NCBI RefSeq assembly: GCF_901709675.1
Contig: NC_051095.1
Span: 19,566,956-19,630,955 of the forward strand
Source: Syngnathus acus
Lineage: Eukaryota; Chordata; Actinopteri; Syngnathiformes; Syngnathidae
Direction of reading: 5' to 3'
DNA length: 64,000 nt
A program made the translations under genes and the position numbers. The notes beneath the pieces were generated by a model. The model worked only from the letters and a program-made list of their open reading frames with translations. It did not search any database and had not been told where the DNA came from. This document shows, piece by piece, positions 18,543 through 39,929 of this stretch (positions are counted from its first letter, which is position 1; each line of letters starts with the position of its first letter).

Positions 18543-19939
18543 CGTTGACGCCCGACAAGCTAACATACACGGCGCATTGTTGTCCAACTTTTCTTTTTCT
18601 TCCCAGTGTTTTAAAAAAGACACGTCACAAGTTTAGGACAAAGTCCGCAATTAGCAGACTGTTTTGTCAACACAACGAGCAACCTCGAATCCCCCAAAGA
18701 AGACAAGAAAAATAAGATAAGCGACATCAAATATACATCACTTGTCAATGGGATTGACCGTAACAGAGATCTTCTATTGACAAAAGATGTTGCGCTTCTC
18801 GGTTAGCCTAGGACCTTCTTTTAAGCAAATATTCACTCATTTTTAACTTGATGCCTGCAAAACTTTCCGATGAAGTTGGGACAGGGCATGTAAATCTCAG
18901 TTTTTTTTTCACCTTTTCCGTTTAACTACATTCAGTAAGCCTTTGGGAACTGAGGACACGAAAAGCTCTATTTTTGCAGACGTGTTTAGAAATTTGGCGG
19001 ACTGCACTGCGCCATGCTGGGCGTTCTGGTAGAGAAAGGGTGTTTTGTTCAATGACAAGGCTGCAAGTAAGCTAGACCTTAGACCAGGTGAAATCAGGTC
19101 TAGTATGTGGCTGCGACAAAAACAAGAAGCGCCGAGATCTAGGATAGTGGTTCTCAAACAGGAGTACATGAAGGCACTCCACGGGGTATGTGAAAGTTTA
19201 AAATGTATTCAAAAAGTAGCATCTATGCAAAAGATGATTAGTAATTTATGTAAATATTTCAGGAAAATACAATTTTAGTAAATTAATATTGTATTAATTA
19301 GACTATTCAATTTCATTGTGCTAAAAACCCAGTTTCCCCATTCCAAAATAGTTCAACGCAACCTGTCATATTCCACCGAGCATCACCTGTCAAACACCTC
19401 TTAAACAATTATTTAAAATTAAGTGATTTTTTTTTCTCGAGAATAAGTCTTTACTATGAAAGGAGGACACTTTGGTGAAAATAATTTGTTTCGCAGTGTG
19501 TTTATTAAGTTTTGCTCCTCTTATTTATTATGTTATTTGTTTATTTATTATTTATTCATCACTCTTATTTATTCATTGTTTGTGCCTTCTTGTTTTTATT
19601 TTTTGTGTTGTTTACTTGTATGTATTGTGTACTATGTCTTGTCACCGTGGGATAGTGGGAACGTAATTTCGATTTCTTTGTGTGTCTTGGCATGTGAAGA
19701 AATTGACAATAAAGCAGACTTTGACTTTGACTTTTTGACTTTAATCAAGGATACCGAGACAAATCAACCGTGTGATTTCTTCCAGCCATTCAGGAAATAC
19801 CAACAATGATCACGTTTCAGTAAAATGAAATGTTGTAAGTAAATATAAAAGGAATAAAAACATGTGCAGCAATGAAAATAGCATTGTGTAACTATAGTTT
19901 GTTATTAAAATGTATATAGTATCATTTGAGCGCTCCTTT
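18543..19939. other. Spacer upstream of slc49a3 (divergent with pcgf3)
   Basis: Holds the slc49a3 5' UTR and promoter (not mapped) and unremarkable AT-rich DNA with a LINE 3' tail at its right side. slc49a3 and pcgf3 are transcribed away from each other from this interval. No coding exon is visible. Confidence 0.5.
19560..19742 (+). mobile_element. 3' end of a LINE-type retrotransposon
   Basis: Poly-TTTATT-rich text, then the fish LINE 3' signature GGAACGTAATTTCGATTTCT, GTCTTGGCATGTGAAGAAAT and ACAATAAAG, ending in a tandem ACTTTG tail. Only the 3' fragment is present. Identification is from memory of fish non-LTR elements. Confidence 0.65.
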
Positions 19940-19949
19940 CTTCCACCTT

Positions 19950-20560
19950 TCCACCTCCAGCGCTGTGCGCATGCGCCGCGCCGCTCGGGGAGCGCTTTGC
20001 TTCGGCCTGTTCCGCGGCCGCTCGGTCATTTTCGCCTCTTTGTTGTACTGCGAGTGGAATTAACTCGGTTCCGACCCATTATCCAGCCGACTTCGGCGCT
20101 CCTCGACCAGGTCAGTCAGCACTCGGGTACCTGTCGTCGTCGTCACCTGCCTCACTGTTTCCCCGATGCCCCCAGCCCGGCCTCGGTGGCCGGGTTCGGG
20201 TGCCGGTTTGTACCCTCCTCACTCCCCTTCTTCCTCCACCTACTCCTCGTTTTTAGCATGGCTTGCCGCTGGCTGCTACCAAGCATGCTATCCATACGTG
20301 ATGCGTGTGAGAATATGTGTGTGAGGGAGTGTGTATGACGCCGGGCCCTTGCAGTTGCACGCCGGGTCTTTGAAGCCGGGAGGAGGGTGAAGGCAGGCAG
20401 ACAGAGACTCGGAGCTCGGTCGGGATGCACGCGGTGGTCCTCCGCGGGGCTCAGGCTCGTCTGGACGGCGTGTCTCGTCTTGTTCGCTCGCTCCTCTGCG
20501 GTGCTCCTCCCGCCTCTAGGCCCATCACTGAAGTTGTTTTGTGGAGCTTCTTCTACATGA
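19950..20560 (+). promoter_or_regulatory. pcgf3: CpG-rich block: probable pcgf3 promoter and noncoding first exon
   Basis: A sharp rise in GC and CpG (GCGCATGCGCCGCGCCGC, CCGCGGCCGCTCGG). A good donor CAG/GTCAGT occurs at 20110/20111, a plausible end of an untranslated first exon that would splice to the acceptor before 29301. The block faces pcgf3 and lies between divergent slc49a3 and pcgf3. Exon 1 boundaries are inferred; a transcript is needed to fix them. Confidence 0.55.
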
Positions 20561-20766
20561 GGTTTGGATTAAACGTGATGGGAGGGTTAGTTCTTTGCAC
20601 TTCCCTCACCACCTTTTTTTGTGTCGCTTTTCATGGATATGCTACTGTTGTGTACACTGTGAGTGACATCGTGCGTGGGGGAGCACCAACACGCAGCCAA
20701 CAAGTCTGCAGTGTTTTTGCTGTTGTCAGTTTTGCAGGCTTTGTGATGCTAACCGTGCTAATTTGA
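20425..20766 (+). other. 113-codon open frame at the edge of the CpG-rich block
   Basis: Starts with ATG (MHAVVLRGAQARLDG) and is open for 113 codons, with two hydrophobic stretches that could be membrane helices (GLVLCTSLTTFFCVAF and VFAVVSFAGFVMLTVLI). The Kozak context is poor and I recognise no family. The second half is outside the GC-rich block. Most likely a chance frame; kept because of its position at a promoter. Confidence 0.15.
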
Positions 20767-21829
20767 CGTGTGTGCTTGCACAATAGAGTTGTCCAAAACT
20801 TGTGGAGTGTTGCTTCGTTCGGTTTTAAGTGAGAGTTAGTGCTAAAAAATCAACACGTTTTAGAGGGGAAACCACAATTTGCTGACTGCACGGGACTCCT
20901 CTGTGAAGTGTTAGAACAAGTTAAAGGGTGTAATCAGGCATTTGTTTCCCCCCCAAGGTGTGTCATCATAGAAAAAGCTACTGGTAGCTAATCTAATAAG
21001 TTGATTTGTTCTGACAGTATGACTCTTGCCATTATTTAATCATTACCAATTCGAAACTCATTCACTGCCAGTTGTTTTCAAAGTAGGATTTTGTTGGAAC
21101 GTTTTAATTGATCTTTCAAGTACCACAGAATATTGACAATAGAAGCAGTGAACCTAGCATAGTTGACTTTACCGCTCTCCAGAAAAGTGTTTCTCAACTT
21201 TTCTGTTCTTTCGTAATTACTGGTGCATAAAACAAGGAGTGATTTCACAAAAATTAAGATTTTTGATCAAAAAGCAGAAATATCAAGCATATATGATGAT
21301 AACAAATATGTCAAGTAGAACAATAATAGTTTTTTTTTTTTTGGTTACAAGACAGATTTGACAGATGTCTAACTTGGAAACGCGGCATGAGCTACACTGA
21401 GTTTACTAGTTGAACGTCAATGGCTTTACTTGCTGTTGGACATTCACAGAATCGTGGCATCTTTTTTCGTGATAAACATTTGGCACTATCCACTGGAACA
21501 CATACTCTGTTTATACCCCTGTTTTAGTGTAAGATGCCTAAACCTGTCCTACGTTCAGCGTGTTGGCCTTTATCTCCCTCATAATCGACATGACAAGCCA
21601 AGATTCCGAACCAATCATTTTATCAAAAGCGATGCAGATCTCAGATCCAAAGCGATGTAATGCTCCAATCTACAGGGATCTGTTAGTCGTTACAGTAGTT
21701 TACAAACCTGACTTTCATAGACAAACTGGACCGACCGGATCCATGACTATTCATTCAAAAAAACTTGACAAATATATATGTCCAAGGCCGTAAAGTGTAA
21801 ACGATTTGATTTTAGTAGAGCAGTATAAG

Positions 21830-23010
21830 GGCAGTGAATGAGTTAATTGTCATACACGTTATAAAAAGATATCAAGGCGGCTTAGCTGATTTGAGTGCTA
21901 AGCAGTGAATGTGCAACATTCATGTGCATCACGCCCCTAAAAAGCCAAAGAGAAGGCAAAAATATGAATTCACTAATCTTATTTTACTGTTAGTATTGGT
22001 TTTTGGCATTAGCATTGATATGTTTTGACAGTCAGCCACAGTTACCCTGACCAATAACTCTCTTTTTTAACATTCTGAATTGGCCTGCAAGTGTATAAAG
22101 AAGCTAACCACTGTAATGCTTAGCTAAAGTTTGGTGCTAACAAGTGATTACATGCATCTTGCAGAATTGGTCACCCATAAATGTTTAGTCCGAGACAACT
22201 TGTGAGATGTCAAGAGTAGTTTTGTTCGCATTGTTTTTAGCATTAGCCGTCCCAAAGCGTGAAAGCCATTGTTTTCTTGATTTGTTTGCTGTTATCAACT
22301 AAAATTCTTACTGTAGTACAAATGTAAAAATAGTAGCTGTTTTTAGTTTTAGCGAGTCACCTAACTTTATAACTTTAAGAATGTGGGTTATAGATAATTA
22401 TTCCATTGATAATCTATTTAGGTCTTAAGCTCTTCTGAAGTGGAAATGAGAGAAGCTTGCTGCATTTGTTTTTGTATTTTAGCATAAGACTTTTTTGAAT
22501 CCACTCAGTTCACACAACTTTAAAAGTGTGTTGCCAACAATGGCAAATATTGCAATTGTTTGTTGTTGTTTTCAGCCTAAGGCCGCTCACTGTGACTTAC
22601 TATTCAAATACATGTTGCTAAAAAGCCAAAGAAAAGACCAAACATGCTCAGTCCATTAATACTAGTTGAATCCAATTGTGACGACGATAAAAGTGACGAT
22701 GAAGCTCATTTTATGACTTTCAAGACTTTTTTGTTGTTAGCATTATTTTTAACATGAGAAAAAGCCAAGCATAGGTAATCCAAAAGATGTATTTCTTGAG
22801 CTTTGGGCCTTTGAGTCGGGGTAACATCGACTCTTGTTTGTTTTGACAGTTGGCAACGGTTGACAGGTTAAATTCTTAACAGTCATGCAAACGTGAAAAG
22901 AATTTAATCACTAAAATGAAAAGAAACACTCTCAAAAAAGCTAAAGAAAAAGCAGAACAAATGTGTCCTACAGTTTTTCTTACTCTACACAAGGCCAATT
23001 TGCAAATGAG
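21830..23010. repeat. Decayed ~310-340-base tandem repeat in pcgf3 intron 1
   Basis: The word CTAAAAAGCCAAAGA followed by A/G-rich text occurs at about 21,938 and 22,618, with a variant at 22,932. Each is followed by TTTTGTTGTTAGCATT-like and TTTTGACAGT(C/T)GGC-like words. The spacings are about 680 (two units) and 314. Identity is low. Confidence 0.55.
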
Positions 23011-23059
23011 CTCCATTAGGCAGCAATGTACAGCGGGGGATGTCGCCCCATGACCACAA

Positions 23060-23160
23060 GTAGGGCTGCTCGATTATGGATAAAAATCATAATCACGATT
23101 ATTTTGTTCAATATCGAAATCACGATTATGTTTTTTTGAAATAGGAACAGTATTTATTGA
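23060..23160. repeat. Fragment of a GTAGGGCTGC-ended DNA element
   Basis: GTAGGGCTGCTCGATTATGG followed by alternating AATCACGATTATT motifs, a common fish element end. The opposite inverted repeat was not found, so it is truncated. Confidence 0.55.
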
Positions 23161-23197
23161 ATTTATAATCTAATAAAGATAACATTAACGATAATGG

Positions 23198-23263
23198 GGG
23201 TGGCAAAGCTCGAGAGTGAGATTTGAACCTGTGTTAAGTAGTCGTGACCACTCTCGCCACCAT
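23198..23263 (-). repeat. tRNA-like SINE fragment
   Basis: On the minus strand it reads GGTGGCGAGAGTGGTCACGA, then a B-box-like CAGGTTCAAATCTCACTC. It resembles a tRNA-derived SINE head; no complete cloverleaf. Confidence 0.5.
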
Positions 23264-24152
23264 GTGCTACAAGGCAGGCAGAACACTCAATTGTGCAGAA
23301 TTTGTACTTGCCCCTCTCAAGCGATTCACGGCAATGCACGGTGGAGAGTTGCCGCCCACTCTCCTCCTGTATCATACTGTCACTGTCTTTCAAACATTTC
23401 ATGGGAAAATAAGGTGGGGAGTATCATACTGTCACTGACACACTCGCTCCCGGATTCCTCCTCGAGAACGCCTCTTCACGCTCAGTCACAAGCTGTCCAA
23501 ATATCCGCCAAAAAGTTTCAAATGACTTATTTACCAGGATCCGACTCGGCATTGTAGCCTAGGGGAGAATCAAATCCAAGTCAGTTATTGTGCTGTCTTA
23601 GAACATCCAAGCTTTTCTCTCTGGGGCAAACTACTTTGAGAGAAAAGGTAACGGTGCAGTGGTTTCATGATTCTTAATAATCACATCACATTTGGTCTGA
23701 AAACACTTTTTTCTTCTCTTTTCATAAGGAAATACTTGGTTGCGGTAATTCTGACACCTTGTGTGTGACTGACGGCTGTAGAGTGAATGCAGAGTGCGCA
23801 TGTGTGAGAAGTTGCTTGAGGAAATCAGGAAGGGAGGCATATCTGCGTCTAAATGTCGCATTAGAAGCAAGGAAAAGAGTGTGAAATAAAAGGAGGACTG
23901 TAGGGCAAGACCACTGTGTCCCTGTTGTGTGTACTTTGGCCACTGGCTTCCCCCAGAAGGGAAGGCAGAGTTGCCTGTGCTCATATCTCTTGTCCTGTGG
24001 TGAGCTTGGATTGGCAGTAGGAAAGGGGCCAAAATCTGTTTGCATCAGGATGACCATTTCAAATTTTTTTTTACTCCTTTACTATTGTCACTGACGTCAC
24101 GAAATATTTACATTTCTACATAAGATAAAATAATTAAAGGTTTTTAATCATG

Positions 24153-24192
24153 TAGGCGCTTTATGAACAAATTTGACTTGACTTGACTCTAC
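24153..24192 (+). mobile_element. LINE (L2-like) 3' tail
   Basis: GGCGCTTTATGAACAAATTT followed by repeats of GACTTGACTT, the usual end of fish L2-type elements. Very short relic. Confidence 0.5.
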
Positions 24193-24579
24193 ATATACGA
24201 AGGGCTGCAAAACATGGAGAATTACCAGCATGCCAACTGATTCCATAATTTCAATTCTCGTTAGACGCATCTACTGCACTGCAAAGCAAGTTATCAAATG
24301 CTTATTGAACCCCGTTGGCATACTTTCTATACTCCTTATCGGTTCCCTATCTGCAGACGTAACAGCTGTTAGCATGTTGGCCTTCGGACAAAATCGTGTG
24401 TGTCGGCCAAATTGTCTTTTACCGTCACAAATGTGTGAATAGTGGCACTTTGGTCTGAGTGAATGTGCGTGTGTGTTTCTGAAGACGAGCCAAAGCTTCC
24501 TAACAAGAAGAAGCAGCTTTCCTCCTCCTGCCGCCTGTGGGAGAGCTTACAGCAGGCCTTCTTCTGTGTGTGTTTGTGT

Positions 24580-24818
<239 letters not shown>

Positions 24819-25772
24819 CCTGCACCTGCATGTTTGTTGGCCTGCATGCGTGCCTCTGTGTGTTGGATGCCAAACTACAGCGAAGCAAAACATTCTAATG
24901 GCCACAGGCGGACCAACAGGAACTCTTTTGTGTGTATCTGCGCTTGTGTGTTTGCAGTGCAACTGTGTGTGTGTGCGTGCGTGTGTATGTGCGTGCGTGC
25001 GGTTTTGGCAAAGGGAGACTCGTTTCATATTAAACTTGTTTGTCACATATGCTACATTCATTATGGTTAGCGAATTTGTATTGTGCAAGTTGGTGATTAT
25101 TATGAAGGGACCGCCTCCCAAATGAGATTGCATTTCAAGGGATGATTGACAAGGCAAGCAATGAGCCCATTAGAGTTCGAATGACAATATCAAAATTCTG
25201 CATGTACGTGGATTTTTTTTTTTTTTTTAAACAATGTGGATCATTTCTAATCAGTGGTAATTTCTATTGTGCAGATTGTCACCTCTCAAGAATAACTGAC
25301 AAGGAACAGTGATGTTACAATCGTTTAATGATGATGATGTGCCCCCTCTTTCACTCATACATGACCAAGCTTCTAATGTGTTGAATATTCTTTTTTTTTT
25401 TTACTCTGGATTATGTCTGGGTTACTCAGGATTATGTCTGGTTGTACCGCTTTTCTATATTGTGTATGATGACAAATAATTTGTAAGGATTGATCATATT
25501 TGAGTGTTTGTATGACCTGTGCTTGAGTGTAAGTCAGCGTGCTTTGGCCTTTTTTGACAATAGAGTACAGTACTTGCTGTTCGCTCCCGCAAAATTCTTA
25601 AAAGTGAGGATATCGTTCCTCCAATAAGCATTTGCCATGAAAAATGGGGGTTGGTTTTCGCTATAAACAATGCGTTAAAAAAGAAATATCATGAGGAAAA
25701 AATTGGCAAATAGGCAAATTTGTGGGTGCTTCATGGGTGCACTGTTTTTCTCATTGTTCAATTTGTGTAGAC

Positions 25773-26082
25773 TCTACACAAACTCGTTTTTTTCGCGGGC
25801 CGCATTGTAGTCATAGCTTCTTTCCGAGGGCCATTATGACTGTCAACCCAAATAAATGTATGAGCACCTCATATTATATACAGTAAAAGCTACAAAACAA
25901 ACTGACAAATAAATCGAGTAAAAACTGGTCAAATATTTAAAAAAAATAGATATTATTAAAAGTGAAGACAATTTGCAATTCTAGTAATGACACACGAATT
26001 TGATGCACAATTTGTCTTCGCGGGCCACATAAACTGATGTGGCGGGCCGTATCTGGCCCCCGGGCCTTGAGTTTGACACGTG
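25773..26082 (-). mobile_element. hAT-type miniature element, copy 1
   Basis: On the minus strand it begins CACGTGTCAAACTCAAGGCC and ends near CGAGTTTGTGTAGA. It is flanked by the 8-base pair GTGTAGAC / GTGTAGAG (7 of 8 match), as expected of a hAT target duplication. Same family as 49,307-49,626. Non-coding. Confidence 0.8.
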
Positions 26083-26599
26083 GTGTAGAGCTAGAAAGTG
26101 GTCATCCTGAATAACTGACATGAAATGTCTTAAAAACCTCCTCTTTTGTATCCCCCCACACCCCCATGGCTCAGGCTCAGATGAAAATCTCTTCATGATG
26201 TGGAGCTAACACCGCCGGCTGCTCAACCTGCAGGACAGACGTGGACGCCGCGACATCCACAGCCCACGCATGGCGGTATTAGGGGTGAGGAGAACCACAC
26301 GGGCACAATTCTTTGTTTACAGGTCAACTGCATGGATTGGATGAAAATGTCAACTCCTACTTGGTCACAGAATGCACATTAATAGTTAAGGTTGGGTATC
26401 ACTCTTTTCCCCTGCTTGATACTGGTGCCAAACCAGTACTTTAATGGTGCCTGAAGCCCTGATCCCAGGCACAGCCATTTTTTTTGGAGGGGGGGGGGGG
26501 GCACCATCGCCAATAATTGTTAGTGCCAGAGCACGTCTGATTGGAGGGCTTGCTACCCTAGCTTCTTTGTAAATGACATACTGAGCTACAAAATACATA

Positions 26600-26775
26600 C
26601 CAAAATGCAAAAAGCTACCTATCTTCCTATCTACCTATCAAGTTGCATACCGAGCTATATGCAAACCTACTTACACACCTAGCTACCTGGTTGTCCGCCC
26701 ACATAGCCACTAAATTGCCTACCTAACTACCTACTTTACCTTCTACTTACCTACCTATGTACCTACCCGCCTAGC
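26600..26775. repeat. Imperfect CTAC-type tetranucleotide repeat
   Basis: CTACCTAT, CTACCTGG, CTACTTAC and similar words recur through the stretch with many substitutions. An old simple repeat. Confidence 0.75.
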
Positions 26776-27364
26776 ACAATACAACTGCGAATAACAATTT
26801 CCACACTGCAAATCCAGGACAGAAACAAAAAACACTTGCATTAACCATCCTCAGTCATAAAATAGCCTGTGTAGTCTCGGATTTAACGCTCTTGTTAAGA
26901 TATGGTGTCACCTGGATTCCACACACTTTGCTTGCCCTTACGTAATGATTGAAGTTGACTGGTTTGAGTCGGGGCAATGTTCTTCAGCATAATTTTCCTC
27001 CTTCCTTGCAAGACGGAATCAAACTTCCCTAAGGTAGGCAAAACTCTCATGGTATTTGACGAAAAGAAAATCGCAGCTAGGGTGACGAGCTGCATGTGAC
27101 TTTATGGACCAGTGACACGCGCAGTTTACTCATTCAATCCAGCGAGCGTCATTTGTCAGCCACTTTACAAACATGTTATTGTCGCTGTCGGGTGGAAACC
27201 TCAAACTGTCAAAATGACAACTTTACAGCAACTCCCAAAAAAAGCTAGCTTTTTTTTGAGTTCCCAGGCAACGCTTATTTCAAATTGTATTATACTTTTT
27301 TTTATTATATTCCTATTGCCCACTCGCATCAACACTATAGTCCCTAAAAAAAATGACACTGGCA

Positions 27365-27590
27365 TTGATTAAAACGTGAAGCCGCGGCGGTCAATCACAT
27401 GTCCGAAATTCCGCCGCTGCGCTCCGTCGTGTCCGTCGAAATCGTGCCCTGAGCGTGCTGCCAGGCTGATGCACCGGGCTCCCCGGCTGGAGCGCCGCTC
27501 TGTCCAACTTTTCCCCTCTTCACTTCCATGCAGTCTCTCCGCGAGCTTGTCTGACTAAGGCGCTGCGCATATTTGCAGGACAAGGACAGG
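27365..27590. promoter_or_regulatory. Isolated CpG-rich island in pcgf3 intron 1
   Basis: A sharply bounded CpG-rich stretch (GAAGCCGCGGCGGTCAATCA, CCGCCGCTGCGCTCCGTCGT) inside AT-rich intron, about 1.7 kb before the coding start. It could be an alternative promoter, an alternative untranslated exon or a conserved enhancer. No coding frame is convincing. Confidence 0.35.
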
Positions 27591-28549
27591 AAAATAGTTT
27601 TGACAAACTTTGGCAACACTTCTGACATAATGAAATATAAGTTGCGTTCAAAAGCAGCAGTGTTGGGTGGAGTTTGGCAGCGTTCATTTCTTTTCAGGCT
27701 GTTTTCACTGCTTCAAATTGGCTAAAATTGTGTAAAAAATTAGAGGCAAGGTGTATACAGTCTATTTATTATATTGGTTTGTAAAAAAACAAAACAAGTC
27801 TGACCGTTTTTGGCCATAAAAAGTTTCTGCCGGACAGTGACGATATGAAAAGCCAAGTGTCCTTGAATAAATTTAATTGCATTGACATTGGTGTGAAAAA
27901 TTAAGTTCAGCATAATTTTTCTGTGGAATTGTCACATTCATTCCCAATCTTGTAGACAAGCCATCACCAATTTGTGTGAGTATTGAATTGCAAAAGAACC
28001 TCTTGGGTTTTGGCAATGTAGGCCTGCAGAAAATCTACTGCATGTAGCTAATGTTATTTGTTTTGTGTCAATATTCTTATGGTTCGCTGCCATGTAATTT
28101 TGAAGGTGGCCCAAAGATTCCGCAAGACCACGCAACTTCTGACCAGCCATCAGGAGATCAAGGCTTGTCCATGAAGAAATGTTTGGCCAGCCAGCCAGTT
28201 GTCAAAAGTGTCAAACTGAAGGCAACGTTCACGCACATCATCCAGACCAGGTGATGTCTGGTGCTGCCTCTATGGGGGGGAAAACTATGGAACTGAACAC
28301 CACACTAAAGTGTTTGTATGTGTGGATACTGAAAATGAATTCCCTACTTGCAGGAAAATTGAAATCTTCATGACAATAGGCATTTGTTTTGACCACAAAC
28401 GGCATTACTGTGGGTTTTACATGAATTCATTCCGAATTGAGGAGGATTTGTTCGCCGTTATTGGTGTGTCTGACCTGATTTTTATCGGCATGATTGGAAA
28501 TGTTCACCTGAAAATGATAAAAACATAACATTGTGTCCTGCTGCTGTTT

Positions 28550-28620
28550 TGGAAGAGCTGTGTGAAATGGCTTTAATAAAATAAGTGTGTTGGATTTAAA
28601 TTTTGTCTGATGTTTTATTT
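28550..28620 (+). other. Possible polyadenylation site in pcgf3 intron 1
   Basis: Near 28,572 the text TTTAATAAAATAAG is followed about 25 bases later by a TG/T-rich segment (TTTTGTCTGATGTTTTATTT). The preceding 27,950-28,530 is more GC-balanced than the rest of the intron but has no recognisable protein. This is consistent with an unspliced or short transcript, or chance. Confidence 0.2.
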
Positions 28621-29309
28621 AAGGGAGTGAGGCATGGGGTATTTGTACAGTCTTGGCACGAACAACCATTAGTGTTAATCCAAACACTTGATAGTATTAC
28701 TGCACTGCCAACTAGATTTTGTTGTGAAAACCGTTGGGTGTTGAACACTTAACATTTTAGTAAATGTGACTTTAACACAGGTTTTCAATGTGACTTATTT
28801 ACATAAGACATACAGATAGCATGAATGGGGGTAAGAACATTTAGAAAATGGATGGATGGACTGTAGAAAAAGAACAGTTTTGTTACGCGTTGTAAATATG
28901 TCTGCCCAAAACATCAGCATGTCAACCTCCACAACCTCCACTTGGAACTGTCTTTTGGAGCTTTCTCGGTTTAATGTCTTAATATTAACGAAGGTACAAC
29001 TGACAAAAAGTTGAGCACATTTATTATGTCAGGAATGTATATCTAAACTGTAATGTGGTCGCCTTTCACGTTAATCAGTAGCTGAGCAGTAACTCTCAGT
29101 TTCTAAAAGGTTTGTGAGCCCTGTGCTAATATTATAGTCAAGTTTGGCATTATGTGTCCCCTCCACTCCTCTTCCACAAGATGGCAGTAATGCTCCGTTG
29201 TTTGCATGCAGAGTGTGGCTGCATTTTGCTGCCATGATAACAATAGGGCATCTTACTTAAATCTGCTCTCGTTTTATTTTCACTTCTTTTTCTGCTGCAG
29301 AACCCCGAC

Positions 29310-38787
<9,478 letters not shown>

Positions 38788-39860
38788 CTCAAACGCACAC
38801 ACAATTTCCTTGTTTTTGATTTTAATTTTGTACTTTGTCAAAGTCGTTGCTGTCCCAGCGTGCTCTTTATAACCAACGTATGCAAAGACGATCAACCAGC
38901 AGCAGCGAGCAAACAAGCAGACGCCACAGCAAAGTCGCACTCGACACAAAAAGCCAGAAACTCGGGGAGATACCGCAACACTGGCTGTTGTTTTGTTTTT
39001 TTTCTGGTTATTTTTGTTTTCATTTTTGTGCGCTACATCCGACATATGTGAAGAAGAGGAAAGAAAAAGACAAAAAAAGAAATGGAGATAAATCATATAT
39101 TTATACTTTTGTACAGTTTAAGAAAAGACAAACTTAAAGACACTACACTGGTGCTCTGTTTACATGCAAACGAGATGTCGGGAGCGATGTCAGGAGCGGG
39201 CGGGGTTTTTTTCGTGACCATCCTTCGGCGCAACGGAGGATGAAAAGTTTTATATTGACTTTTTTGTTTTGTTATTGGGGACAGGATTTTCTACTTGTGT
39301 CCATTTTAAGTTGGCTGCAGAGTAAATCGTCTCTGAATGTGTCTTTCTGCCCCACGTCCCGCCATGTTTTCCATCTAATTTGCTATTGATGATTGTCCAT
39401 TGTGAATAGGCTTTGTGTAGTAATTTATGTTCTATATATTGTACATACAATGTGCTTATAGGGAGTGAGCGGCGGAGAGTAAGAGAGACTTTTAGACTGT
39501 TAAAAACAGAGCCGATCAGAAGTGCTATCTATATCAGAATATATCTTTCTTTTAAAGTTTGTTTTATTGTTTTGTTATTCTTTGAGAAAACAAATCTATG
39601 GCATAAAAGCTCCCGCCACTCGTCCTCCGTCCCTTCAGAATGCGATCAAATATTTTACGTCATAAAAACGTCCCCCAAAATCTCAAAAACCCACATATTT
39701 CTGTTTTTTTTTAAACAAGGAACGGTGCTAAATTCCCATTCTTGTGCTCCTCTTTCATTTGGAGAGCCTGCAAATTTGCAGCGTCAAAGCCGGATAGAAG
39801 GTTTTTTTTTGTATTTAGTATTTATCTAGTTTATCTAGCGTTTAAATTTATTCTTTATGG
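38788..39860 (+). other. pcgf3: pcgf3 3' UTR and immediate downstream
   Basis: Follows the stop TAG at 38785-38787. A/T-rich with purine-rich stretches (GAAGAAGAGGAAAGAAAAAG). I found no strong AATAAA close by, so the 3' end is not placed. No further coding exon. Confidence 0.4.
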
Positions 39861-39929
39861 TATGGCTTTGTTCTATCCAATTACCAGGAGGCCCAAGTGA
39901 CACGGCTTCAGAGCTGGAATTTATCAATC

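Noticed and set aside
18543-18623. N-terminal extension of slc49a3 (MSFLKHW frame)
   Set aside because: The codon at 18,623 is GTG, not ATG; the first well-placed ATG is at 18,542.
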